From UBA10427 sp003500135 (lineage in GTDB: Bacteria; Bacteroidota; Bacteroidia; Cytophagales; Cyclobacteriaceae): DNA of 15,739 nt. The position numbers and the translations under genes were made by a program. The stretch spans positions 1 to 15,739 of the forward strand of contig CAWZYQ010000088.1 of the NCBI GenBank assembly GCA_963966275.1, given 5' to 3'. Position 1 is the stretch's first letter, and each line of letters begins with the position of its first letter. Below, in pieces: positions 1 to 7,700 of the stretch. Under the pieces are notes generated by a model, which saw only the letters and a list, made by a program, of their open reading frames with translations, was not told the origin of the DNA and did not search any database.

Positions 1-252
1 GGCATAACAATTACAATTTTGGTAAGACCGCCTTTTACGAAGTACTTTCCCTGCTTCGAGCTCCACGCCCACCGGGTTGCTTTTCGATATAGGTATTAGT
101 TCGCTCGAGTGGGGAATAATAAATCCGTAATGCAATGAAGACTGAATGAAAAACGGGTTTCGGAGAGAGTCACCATCTATGCTTGGGGACTGTGGCATAA
201 CATCTGACAAAACAAAGAAAAACAAGATAGCTGCAGTGGCGGTAACTTTCAT
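1..252 (-). CDS. Acyloxyacyl hydrolase / PagL-like lipid A deacylase, N-terminal part (runs off window)
   Basis: The reading frame is open for all 84 codons from an ATG at 252 to the left edge, so the 3' end lies outside the window. Residues 1-20 form a hydrophobic, phenylalanine-rich signal peptide ending near a PQS junction. The mature start carries a short HYGFIIPHSSEL stretch followed by GVELEAGK and a CNC motif. This resembles the first beta strands of Bacteroidota acyloxyacyl hydrolases, outer-membrane barrels related to PagL that remove an ester-linked acyl chain from lipid A. The catalytic His/Ser pair would lie in the missing C-terminal part, so activity cannot be assessed. The gene is divergent from the DUF2064 operon. 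The signal peptide is well supported; the family assignment rests on recalled similarity and is tentative. Another small outer-membrane barrel is the alternative. Confidence 0.55.
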   Translation of the reverse strand, partial: MKVTATAAILFFFVLSDVMPQSPSIDGDSLRNPFFIQSSLHYGFIIPHSSELIPISKSNPVGVELEAGKVLRKRRSYQNCNCYA

Positions 253-402
253 GCTTCGGTGTTTGGGTAGTTAATTTTAAATACTAAAAAACAAACCTCT
301 TTGTTCGGCGATATTTTAAACTCATAAATGAAAAAGTTTTGGATTTGTGTGAATGTCGACACAAAGACAAGAAAAATCTTTTTGTAAATTTACCATTGTG
401 AA
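253..402. promoter_or_regulatory. Divergent intergenic promoter region
   Basis: This 150 bp AT-rich gap separates two divergent genes and must hold both promoters. For the plus strand, TAAATTTA at 385-392 is one base off the Bacteroidota -7 element TAnnTTTG and lies 10 nt before the ATG at 403. That spacing would give a nearly leaderless mRNA, and no convincing -33 TTTG sits at the right distance. For the minus strand, a TTTG followed by AT-rich sequence lies about 50 nt before the ATG at 252, without a good -7 match. There is no clear operator or riboswitch fold. The region is supported by gene layout; the individual boxes are weak. Confidence 0.35.
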
Positions 403-1125
403 ATGAAAACCGGGACATCCAATATCGCCATATTGTTTTTCAGCCGATCGGCCAAAGAAGAGGCAATGGCCAAAAACTGGCTAAAGGATAAGGATCCCAG
501 CATCAATGTGCAAATAGCACAACAACTTATTGACCAAAGCAAATTGGCTATACAAAAAAGCGGCCTACCTGTTTTTTCTTTTGACAGCTCAAAACAAATA
601 GGATCAACTTTCGGGGAACGTCTGGCCAATGCTTTTGAACAGGTATTTCATAATGGCTATGATGCCGTCATATCAGTAGGTAATGATTCGCCACAGTTGA
701 ATGAAATCAATTGGGCTGAAATAATTAAAACGCTTCAAAGCGGCCAAAATGTCCTTGGCCCTTCTAACAGAGGTGGCGCCTACCTTATTGGCATGACTAA
801 AAAGGCATTTCGGTATTATGGATTTATCCATCTTCCATGGAAAAAAAGCCACCTGTTTAATGCACTCAATAATTTTTTGAAAAAAAATGATGTCACGGTA
901 AAACTTCTTCCTAAATACCGTGATATCAATTCATGGTACGACCTCATCCTTTTGAGGAACGAGTTATCTCAGAACCCTCTCCTGAAATTGCTTAGAAACT
1001 GGATTTTTAGCAATGACTCCTACCCTTTTTCGGATGAAGTTCGCATTATTAAAAATTCCCCTATTCTTCATTTCGGTTTGAGGGCCCCACCGGCAATTGT
1101 CTTACACAGCCAGACAATTGTTTAA
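403..1125 (+). CDS. DUF2064 / TIGR04282-like transferase (divergent)
   Basis: A 240-residue protein with the layout of the DUF2064 (TIGR04282) family, a GT-A-like fold named for its frequent association with radical SAM genes. Visible motifs are the N-terminal strand AILFFSRS (residues 9-16), GSTFGERL (67-74), GNDSPQL (93-99, counterpart of the usual G-[TN]-D-S-P-x-L metal/nucleotide site) and GPSNRGGAYLIGM (119-131, counterpart of the usual GP-x-x-DGGYxLIG). Two deviations stand out: the usual KTRL segment near the N terminus is absent, and Arg123 replaces the acidic residue of the DGG motif. The enzyme may therefore be altered or use a different donor. No signal peptide or membrane segment is seen, so it is cytoplasmic. 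It is the first gene of the plus-strand unit, 23 nt before the TonB receptor. Family membership is fairly secure; the reaction is unknown. Confidence 0.8.
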   Translation: MKTGTSNIAILFFSRSAKEEAMAKNWLKDKDPSINVQIAQQLIDQSKLAIQKSGLPVFSFDSSKQIGSTFGERLANAFEQVFHNGYDAVISVGNDSPQLNEINWAEIIKTLQSGQNVLGPSNRGGAYLIGMTKKAFRYYGFIHLPWKKSHLFNALNNFLKKNDVTVKLLPKYRDINSWYDLILLRNELSQNPLLKLLRNWIFSNDSYPFSDEVRIIKNSPILHFGLRAPPAIVLHSQTIV

Positions 1126-1148
1126 CTCAATACTCAAATACGATTTGA

Positions 1149-4133
1149 ATGAAATACCTGATTTTACAAGGGGCATTGTTGCTTCTGAGCCTGAATGTAT
1201 TTGCGCAGGCATCATTAGAAATACAAATTTTTGACGAAAATCAACAACCTGTTGCCTTTCAACCGGTTAAATTGATCAACGAACTCATAGGCTTCGAGGA
1301 AAGTTTTACCACGGACGCTAACGGAAAAGCATTCGTAGGAGGGCTTTCAACCAGCGGCGATTATAAGGTCTACATTCCGGAAGGCAGTTTCTACAAAGAA
1401 AAATTTTCCAATAGCTTTAAGCTGATCTCGAGCAAAACCAGAAGTCTGACAATCGACATCAGCAGCAAGGCCGTGCAACTTGAAGGAGTGGCCATATCCG
1501 CGGCAGATTTCCATTCGATCAATACCATCAATGCCGAGGTGGCCTCCGAGCTTCATCATAAAGAACTGACCCAGCTACCGATAGAAGGACGCGATATAAC
1601 GAGATCATTGTATCGGCTACCCAACATCACACAATCGACGGGGTTTTACCCGGAAGCGCCCAACATTGCCATAAATGGGGCCAACCCTTTATTTACCAAT
1701 TATCAGATTGATGGCTTAGACAACAATGAAAACTTTTTGGGTGGACAGCGTTTTGCCATCCCTGTAGGTTTTACCCAGAACATTACGGCATTGACCAATA
1801 ATTTCAGCGCTGAGCACGGACTCACATCGAATGGTATAATCAATATCACAACAAAATCGGGAACAAACCAAATAAACGGGGAAGTGTTTTTTGTAACCCG
1901 GCCAGGCCCCGTGATCGACAGCCCATCGCCTTATGCGCAGCGCGATCTTTCAGGAAATCAGGTGAAGGATGGGTTTCAAAGATATCAGGCCGGATTTGGT
2001 ATTGGAGGCCCGATTAAAAAAGATAAAACCTTCTATTTTCTCAATGTCGAACAAACCACAGACCTGAAGGACAACTTGCTGAATGTACCCCAGCTGGGCA
2101 TTAATGAAACCATAAGAGGGCAAAACAACTTCACCTACCTTTCGGCAAAAGTTGATCAACACTGGAATAACCATTTTCGCTCTTCATTGCGTGTCAATAC
2201 GGGAATTGTGAATATAGAACGCCAGGGGGGCGGATTGGAAAGTGGAACTACCTTTGCTTCTGCCGGTAACCTTCAAGATCGAAATTCGCTGAATATCGCA
2301 TTGAAAAACACCTATTCCAGGCAAGGTTTTACGTATGAAGGAAACTACCTTTATGGAAGGTTCAGGTGGAATTATGCCAATCCGGACAATCCGGGCTCGC
2401 CCAATGTTGCCATGGAAGATTTTTCGGGCAATTCTATTGGTCAAATTGGCCATCCTGGTTTTGTTTTTGATGAACAGGAAAGCACCCACCTGATTCAACA
2501 AAAGCTGACTTTTCGCAAAAACCAACACCTTTTCAAAACAGGGCTTCAGTTTAAAAGCTCCGGATTTGAACTACAAGGAGGCGGAAACCCAAATGGAAGT
2601 TATCTGGTTCAGCTTACTGATGCACAGATCAATGCTTTAAAGGAAAACGGGGTCAGCAGCAATCTGATGCCTGAGGATTTACCAGGCGATGTATCCGTGC
2701 TCAACTACAACATAGAACTACGGCCCAGCGCTTTTCAAAAACGACAGGATATCTTCAGCCTTTACATCGAAGATCAAATATCCCTGAGTCAAAAAACTAC
2801 TTTCAATATCGGCTTAAGGTGGGATTATGACAACCTTTCAAAAGGCGGTGGTGAAAATGGGGATTTCAATAATATTGCCCCAAGGGTGAGCATGAATCAT
2901 CAATTAAACAAAAACACATCAATTAGGGCAGGCTATGGCATCTATTACGACAAAATTCTGTATGCCGTCTACAGCGATGCCCTGCAATTCAGCAATAACT
3001 CCTCTGATTATAAGGCACAGTTAAACGAACTGATCCGTCTCGGAATTTTGGATGCAAATGCTGATCCGGACAGAATAACAAATGAAGGAAATTTACAAGC
3101 CGGCTTTTCCGATGTGGAATATCTAAATGGCCCGGAGGCCACAGACCTGGAAGGCCAGCGCGAAGAGTTATTCAGTAATGAATGGCGCATTTTAAACCCC
3201 AACGGATATCAAAACCCATACGCCCATCAGTTTATGATCGGTGTTCAGCATAAAGTAAGCGAACAAATGATGTTTTATCTGGATGTTATGCATAACAGAT
3301 CATTTAATTTATTCAGGTTGAGGGATTTAAATGCACCGGAAGCTTACGAGGTAAACCCTGATAATGTGATGGTGAGGTCACAGCAAGAGGCAGATTTAAC
3401 ACGTCCCGTTCCGATCTACAACGATAACGGCCAGGGCTTCGCCGTCATTGGTAACGATACGTTGACAAGCGTGGCACGCAACGTGATGATGACCGAAACA
3501 GATGGAAGATCAAACTATTATGCGTTAAATTTCACCTTTCAAAAAGCAAGGGGAACCGATCCTTATGCCATTAGATTAATGTATACGCTTTCCTATCTGG
3601 AAAACAATACCGAGGACATTAATTTCCGGGCAATGGACGCCAATAATTTCGAAAATGAATGGGGACCTTCCATCAACGACCGGCGCCATCTGATCAACGG
3701 AATCTTTAATGTCTATCCTACACAAAGATGGACTGTGACCCTGGCTGCTTTGCTGCAAAGTGGTCAACCCATCAACCGCATTCCTGATGGCTCTGATTAC
3801 GGTACAACTGACCTGAACGGCGATGGCAGAAATTTCGGAGATGCTTATGTTGGCAACAGCGATCGTCATCCGGGGGAAAGCCGTAATTCTGATCGATTGC
3901 CATGGGCCTACACTTTTGACCTGAGTACTTTTTATACTTTGCCCATAGCAAATAGTCAAATTGAGATCGGAGCTTATGTTTTCAATTTGTTCAATGCTGA
4001 GAATCTAAGCGGGTATGCCAATAATGCCACGCAAAGCAATCAAATTCAAATTGGGGCTTCCGGTTCGCGAATTGTCCGCAAAAATGCAGCCCCTCCCCGA
4101 CAGTATCAGTTTTCTTTACGTTATTTGTTTTGA
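1149..4133 (+). CDS. TonB-dependent outer-membrane receptor (Oar-like, carboxypeptidase-regulatory N-domain)
   Basis: A 994-residue outer-membrane protein. A signal peptide (1-20, ending VFAQA) precedes a carboxypeptidase-regulatory-like beta domain (about 22-105) and a strand reading VQLEGVAIS, which resembles the usual junction before the plug. The plug domain (about 120-240) contains INGANPLFTNYQIDGLDNN and INITTKSGTNQINGEVF, typical of Oar-like TonB receptors. The rest is a 22-strand-type barrel ending in aromatic-rich YQFSLRYLF with a terminal Phe, as expected for BAM-dependent insertion. A DLNGDGRNFGD stretch near residue 890 resembles loops common in this subfamily. There is no SusD partner nearby, so it is not a Sus-type glycan system. 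The next gene, a binding lipoprotein, starts 2 nt after the stop. The receptor therefore most likely delivers a TonB-driven substrate to the ABC importer encoded downstream. The substrate is unknown. Confidence 0.93.
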   Translation: MKYLILQGALLLLSLNVFAQASLEIQIFDENQQPVAFQPVKLINELIGFEESFTTDANGKAFVGGLSTSGDYKVYIPEGSFYKEKFSNSFKLISSKTRSLTIDISSKAVQLEGVAISAADFHSINTINAEVASELHHKELTQLPIEGRDITRSLYRLPNITQSTGFYPEAPNIAINGANPLFTNYQIDGLDNNENFLGGQRFAIPVGFTQNITALTNNFSAEHGLTSNGIINITTKSGTNQINGEVFFVTRPGPVIDSPSPYAQRDLSGNQVKDGFQRYQAGFGIGGPIKKDKTFYFLNVEQTTDLKDNLLNVPQLGINETIRGQNNFTYLSAKVDQHWNNHFRSSLRVNTGIVNIERQGGGLESGTTFASAGNLQDRNSLNIALKNTYSRQGFTYEGNYLYGRFRWNYANPDNPGSPNVAMEDFSGNSIGQIGHPGFVFDEQESTHLIQQKLTFRKNQHLFKTGLQFKSSGFELQGGGNPNGSYLVQLTDAQINALKENGVSSNLMPEDLPGDVSVLNYNIELRPSAFQKRQDIFSLYIEDQISLSQKTTFNIGLRWDYDNLSKGGGENGDFNNIAPRVSMNHQLNKNTSIRAGYGIYYDKILYAVYSDALQFSNNSSDYKAQLNELIRLGILDANADPDRITNEGNLQAGFSDVEYLNGPEATDLEGQREELFSNEWRILNPNGYQNPYAHQFMIGVQHKVSEQMMFYLDVMHNRSFNLFRLRDLNAPEAYEVNPDNVMVRSQQEADLTRPVPIYNDNGQGFAVIGNDTLTSVARNVMMTETDGRSNYYALNFTFQKARGTDPYAIRLMYTLSYLENNTEDINFRAMDANNFENEWGPSINDRRHLINGIFNVYPTQRWTVTLAALLQSGQPINRIPDGSDYGTTDLNGDGRNFGDAYVGNSDRHPGESRNSDRLPWAYTFDLSTFYTLPIANSQIEIGAYVFNLFNAENLSGYANNATQSNQIQIGASGSRIVRKNAAPPRQYQFSLRYLF

Positions 4134-4135
4134 GC

Positions 4136-5365
4136 ATGGAAAAAAAGATTTGGAAATATACGTATTGTTTGATTTTACCATTCTTATTCATGGCGATAGG
4201 TTGTGGCTCGAACAAAACATCTGAAAAGCAAGGGGTTCCGAACAATTGGCCGGAAATAGAACAAAAAGCAAGCAACCAAACCGTGACCATGATGATGTGG
4301 CAGGGCGACCCACTCATCAATACGTACATGAAAAATTTTGTGGTTCCTACAGTAAAGGATAAATACGGGATCGATCTTGAAATTGTACCGGGCCAGGGTA
4401 ATCAAATTGTAAGTACCTTAATTTCGGAGCAGGAAGCAGGCGCCAAAACCAGTCAACTGGATATGATGTGGATCAATGGCGAGACATTTTATCAATTGAG
4501 AAAGATCAAAGCTTTGCATGGGCCATTTGTTGACCGGATACCCAATAACAAATATATTAATTGGGATAGCCCATTTATTCGATTTGATTTTCAGCAGGAA
4601 GTAGATGGATATGAATGCCCCTGGGGCAATGTCCAATTGGCGATAATATATAACAGCGAATATGTTGAAAACCCGCCTGAAACGTTACAGGAACTTGAAA
4701 ATTGGGTAAAAAGCAATCCCGGCAAATTCACCATAGGTAATGACTTCACCGGAATGACCTTACTAAAATCGTGGCTGACATTTTTTGCCGGAGGACCCGA
4801 AAAAATAAAAGGTGAATTTAACGAAGAGGTTTATCGGCAAAGCAGTGAAAAATTATGGGCCTATATCAACCGGATAAAGCCCTACTTTTGGAATGGCGGG
4901 GAAACCTTTCCCTCCTCCGTGGCACAAATGCATCAGCTCTTTGCCAACGGTGAAATATGGTTCACCATGAGCAATAACGACAGTGAAGTAGATAACAAGA
5001 TCAACCAGGGTCTGTTCTCAGAAAACAGTCGTGCTTATGTACCAACTTATGGCGCCATTCAGAATTCGCACTATCTCGGCATTGCCGCCAAATCTGACAA
5101 CAAGGCAGCGGCTATGGTGGTCATCAATTATATGATCTCTCCTGAAGCACAATATCAAAAAATGAAGCCCGACGTTTGGGGTGATCATACCATTCTCGAC
5201 ATTGACCGGCTTCCACAGGAATGGAAAGTGAAATTCAATGAAATTCCCGGTCGACAGTATGCGCCGCAAAGAAGCGAAATTCAGGAAAATGCCCTGATGG
5301 AACCTGCTCCTGAATATATGATCAGGTTGTTTTCAGATTTCCGAACCGAAGTAATGGAAAAATAG
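4136..5365 (+). CDS. YnjB-like ABC transporter substrate-binding lipoprotein
   Basis: A 409-residue periplasmic binding protein that resembles the YnjB family (COG4134) more than thiamine or spermidine binders. Diagnostic stretches are QLDMMWINGETF (residues 107-118) and CPWGNVQLAIIYNS (from 161), matching the family's DLIWINGENF and APWGxAQ positions. The N terminus is a lipoprotein signal with lipobox AIGC, Cys23. The residues just after Cys23 (GSNKTSEK) lack a strong acidic surface-export signal, so periplasm-facing anchoring is likely. I chose ATG at 4136: an in-frame TTG at 4130 would start inside the receptor's stop region and adds only two residues. The stop abuts the ATG of the first permease. 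The protein captures the imported ligand after outer-membrane passage. E. coli YnjB has no settled substrate, so none is assigned. Confidence 0.85.
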   Translation: MEKKIWKYTYCLILPFLFMAIGCGSNKTSEKQGVPNNWPEIEQKASNQTVTMMMWQGDPLINTYMKNFVVPTVKDKYGIDLEIVPGQGNQIVSTLISEQEAGAKTSQLDMMWINGETFYQLRKIKALHGPFVDRIPNNKYINWDSPFIRFDFQQEVDGYECPWGNVQLAIIYNSEYVENPPETLQELENWVKSNPGKFTIGNDFTGMTLLKSWLTFFAGGPEKIKGEFNEEVYRQSSEKLWAYINRIKPYFWNGGETFPSSVAQMHQLFANGEIWFTMSNNDSEVDNKINQGLFSENSRAYVPTYGAIQNSHYLGIAAKSDNKAAAMVVINYMISPEAQYQKMKPDVWGDHTILDIDRLPQEWKVKFNEIPGRQYAPQRSEIQENALMEPAPEYMIRLFSDFRTEVMEK

Positions 5366-6202
5366 ATGTCTAAGAAGATCACTCTTGTCCTTTATATCGT
5401 TATTACTTCCGCCCCCATATTGGCCGGACTGATTTATGCATTGCTATACAGTTTTGGTTTAATTGGCATATTAAGCAAGGGATTTACTCTCCGATATTGG
5501 AAAACCTTATTTAGCAGCGACGCTGCCCTGTGCATGGGTTATACTTTATTGCTTACCATGGCTTCCATAATATTGATTTTGGCAATTTCATTGATTTTAT
5601 CCTATCAGCTATCCAAACGACCAAAATCATTTTTGCATAAAGTATTGTTTATACCACTTACCATGCCCCCACTTATTATGGCTTTCGCTGTATTCTATTG
5701 GATGAGTCCCGGCGGCATAATATCAAGGTTTCTGAACCAACTGGGCATTTTAGAGGAAATAGAATCATTTCCCAGGTTGGTTAATGATTTTTGGGGTGTT
5801 GGTATTATCATCACACATGTGCTATTAATTGCCCCTCTTTTTACCCTTTTATTCACCAATCAGGTAAAAAAAGAAAAGCTCATGGATATGGCCGATATTT
5901 CCTATACCCTTGGCGGTGACGCCACACAATTTTTTCGCAAGATATTCATTCCGGTTGTTCTCAAGCGATCTAAACACTTAATTGTACTATACACCATTTT
6001 CCTGATGGGAACTTATGAAGCGCCTCTTTTGCTGGGTCGCAGTACCCCCAGGGTTTTGACCATATTTATAACAGAAAAGCTTTCGAGATACAATCTCGAT
6101 GACATACCCGTTGCCTATGCATTAACCAGTTTCTACTCCGTTGCCATTATGATTACAGTTCAAATATTTTTAACCCGCAGTAAAAACAGGTCATGGGCAT
6201 AA
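5366..6202 (+). CDS. ABC transporter permease, YnjC-like N-terminal half
   Basis: A 278-residue inner-membrane protein with about six hydrophobic segments and a binding-protein-dependent permease (BPD_transp_1) fold. The cytoplasmic EAA loop is visible at about residues 173-198: a DISYTLGGDATQFFRKIFIPVVL-like stretch, with the conserved Gly and the I-x-x-P ending, that docks to the ATPase. The ATG directly follows the TAG stop of the binding protein, and the 3' end overlaps the next permease by 10 nt, indicating translational coupling. In proteobacterial YnjC (about 510 residues) two such halves are fused; here they are separate genes, so this one should form a heterodimer with its neighbour. 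The permease call is secure; the YnjC relationship comes mainly from the neighbouring binding protein. Confidence 0.87.
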   Translation: MSKKITLVLYIVITSAPILAGLIYALLYSFGLIGILSKGFTLRYWKTLFSSDAALCMGYTLLLTMASIILILAISLILSYQLSKRPKSFLHKVLFIPLTMPPLIMAFAVFYWMSPGGIISRFLNQLGILEEIESFPRLVNDFWGVGIIITHVLLIAPLFTLLFTNQVKKEKLMDMADISYTLGGDATQFFRKIFIPVVLKRSKHLIVLYTIFLMGTYEAPLLLGRSTPRVLTIFITEKLSRYNLDDIPVAYALTSFYSVAIMITVQIFLTRSKNRSWA

Positions 6203-6972
6203 AAGGAAAATTCATCAATACGACATCAATCATATTACTGCTGCCAATTTTCGGTATTATGTACCTGTCTTTTGTTAGCCAATGGAACTATCCGCGGCTT
6301 TTTAGGGATGTCTGGACCGGTGTTAACTGGGTTTCCACGCTTTCAGGTCAAAATAACATCATGAAAAGCCTGGGGTTATCTCTTTTTATCTCATCTTTTG
6401 TAGCGCTTACAACAACCTCAACAGGGTTTGTATTATCCAGACAACTGAGCCAACTAAAGAAAGCAAATGTATGGTTATCCCTATCGTACTTCCCGTATTT
6501 GATCGCCCCAGTTGTACTTGGTGTCATGTTGCAGTTTTATTTTATAAAATTTGGGCTTAATGGTTCGGTAGTCGGTGTCCTTTTGGCACAAATGCTTTTC
6601 ATCACGCCATACAGTACCATCTTTTTCAGCGCCTTCTGGAATAAAACGATTCATGACACTGTATTTCAGGCCCATTCATTAGGAGCCTCCGGCCGGCAGG
6701 TATATTGGCAAATTGTACTTCCCCTGGCAAAACCGTGGATATTTATCGGAATGTTCCAATGCTTTTTGATCTCTTGGTTTGAGTACGGTATTACGCAGCT
6801 CATCGGGGTTGGCAAAGTGGCCACCTTAACCATTACCACTATGCAATGGGTTAAAGAAGCCAATCCCCATCTGGCTGCTGTTTCAGCATGTTTAATGGTG
6901 GTTCCCACTTTAATTTTACTCCTAATAAATCAGCGTATTTTTTTAAAACAAAAAGACCTGGAGACCGCATGA
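6193..6972 (+). CDS. ABC transporter permease, YnjC-like C-terminal half
   Basis: A 259-residue inner-membrane permease and the second half of the importer channel. It has about six transmembrane segments and a well-formed EAA loop at residues 160-181 (AHSLGASGRQVYWQIVLPLA), closer to the canonical EAA-x3-G-x9-I-x-LP pattern than that of its partner. The start ATG lies inside the end of the preceding permease gene (10 nt overlap), and its stop shares the ATGA of the ATPase start (4 nt overlap). This arrangement fits stoichiometric production of the two permeases and the ATPase. No periplasmic binding domain or enzymatic fusion is present. Confidence 0.87.
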   Translation: MGIKGKFINTTSIILLLPIFGIMYLSFVSQWNYPRLFRDVWTGVNWVSTLSGQNNIMKSLGLSLFISSFVALTTTSTGFVLSRQLSQLKKANVWLSLSYFPYLIAPVVLGVMLQFYFIKFGLNGSVVGVLLAQMLFITPYSTIFFSAFWNKTIHDTVFQAHSLGASGRQVYWQIVLPLAKPWIFIGMFQCFLISWFEYGITQLIGVGKVATLTITTMQWVKEANPHLAAVSACLMVVPTLILLLINQRIFLKQKDLETA

Positions 6973-7700
6973 TCAAAGTGAGCAACATATCAAAAAGCTA
7001 TGGAAAAGAGCCTGTTTTGAAAAATATCGGCTTTGAGCTATTGGAGCAGCACACCATGAGTATTTTGGGTAAATCAGGTTGTGGAAAAACTACTCTGCTA
7101 AAAATACTTGCCGGGCTTGAAAATAGTGACTCCGGCAGTTTTACGATAGACGGAAGTGATATGCTTCATATGCCCCCACAACGTCGCGAAGTGGTATATC
7201 TCAGCCAGGAGCCCTTGCTTTTTCCACATATGACGGTAGAACAAAATATTGGCTATGGCCTTAGGATCCGAAAAATCAGTCAAAATGAATTGGTTGAAAA
7301 AGTTGAAGTAATGCTTAATGAGTTAGGTATATCAGAACACCGCAATAAAATGCCCGATCAACTTTCAGGAGGACAAAAACAAAGGGTGGCATTTGGCCGG
7401 GCCCTGGTGATCAACCCTAAGGTTATATTATTGGATGAGCCTTTTGGCAGCCTTGATGCCCATACCAGGGAAGATATGCAAACTCTTTTTTTAAAAATTG
7501 CTGAACTACACCATATTACCGCACTTTTGGTTACTCATGATGTTAAGGAAGCACTGATAATGGGACGAAAATTCGCGAGATTAGATGCAGGGGCGCTTAC
7601 TGTTTACCCTGATAAAAAGGCATTCATTGCTGCTCCGGAAAATGGCATTAAAAAAGAAGTTGGATTTTGGAATGAACTAATGAAAGAACATGAACAATAA
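6969..7700 (+). CDS. ABC transporter ATP-binding protein (YnjD-like)
   Basis: A 243-residue cytoplasmic ATPase that powers the importer. It has Walker A GKSGCGKT (34-41), a Q-loop region LSQEPLLFPHMT, signature LSGGQKQR (132-139), Walker B VILLDEP (152-158) and the H-loop VTHD (188-191). All catalytic residues are intact. At 243 residues it lacks the C-terminal TOBE/regulatory domain found in ~350-residue PotA-type ATPases, which agrees with short YnjD-type subunits. I chose ATG at 6969, overlapping the permease stop as ATGA. An upstream in-frame ATG at 6888 would add 27 residues that overlap the permease and precede the normal beta strand, so it is unlikely. The last 11 nt overlap the radical SAM gene. 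Confidence 0.93.
   Translation: MIKVSNISKSYGKEPVLKNIGFELLEQHTMSILGKSGCGKTTLLKILAGLENSDSGSFTIDGSDMLHMPPQRREVVYLSQEPLLFPHMTVEQNIGYGLRIRKISQNELVEKVEVMLNELGISEHRNKMPDQLSGGQKQRVAFGRALVINPKVILLDEPFGSLDAHTREDMQTLFLKIAELHHITALLVTHDVKEALIMGRKFARLDAGALTVYPDKKAFIAAPENGIKKEVGFWNELMKEHEQ

Noticed and set aside
361..388. Imperfect inverted repeat ACAAAGA...TTTTTGT upstream of the DUF2064 gene
   Set aside because: It is short, imperfect and in AT-rich sequence, so it is expected by chance.
3991..4329. Open frames on both strands around the TonB receptor/YnjB junction
   Set aside because: They are shadows of two well-supported coding genes with clear domain content.
6888..6968. Upstream ATG extending the ATPase by 27 residues
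   Set aside because: The extension overlaps the permease gene and precedes the normal first strand of ABC ATPases. ATGA coupling at 6969 is a better start.
4136..7700. Thiamine (ThiBPQ) or spermidine (PotABCD) importer
   Set aside because: The WINGETF and CPWGNVQ signatures of the binding protein fit YnjB. The ATPase lacks the PotA regulatory domain, and no thiamine genes or TPP riboswitch are present.
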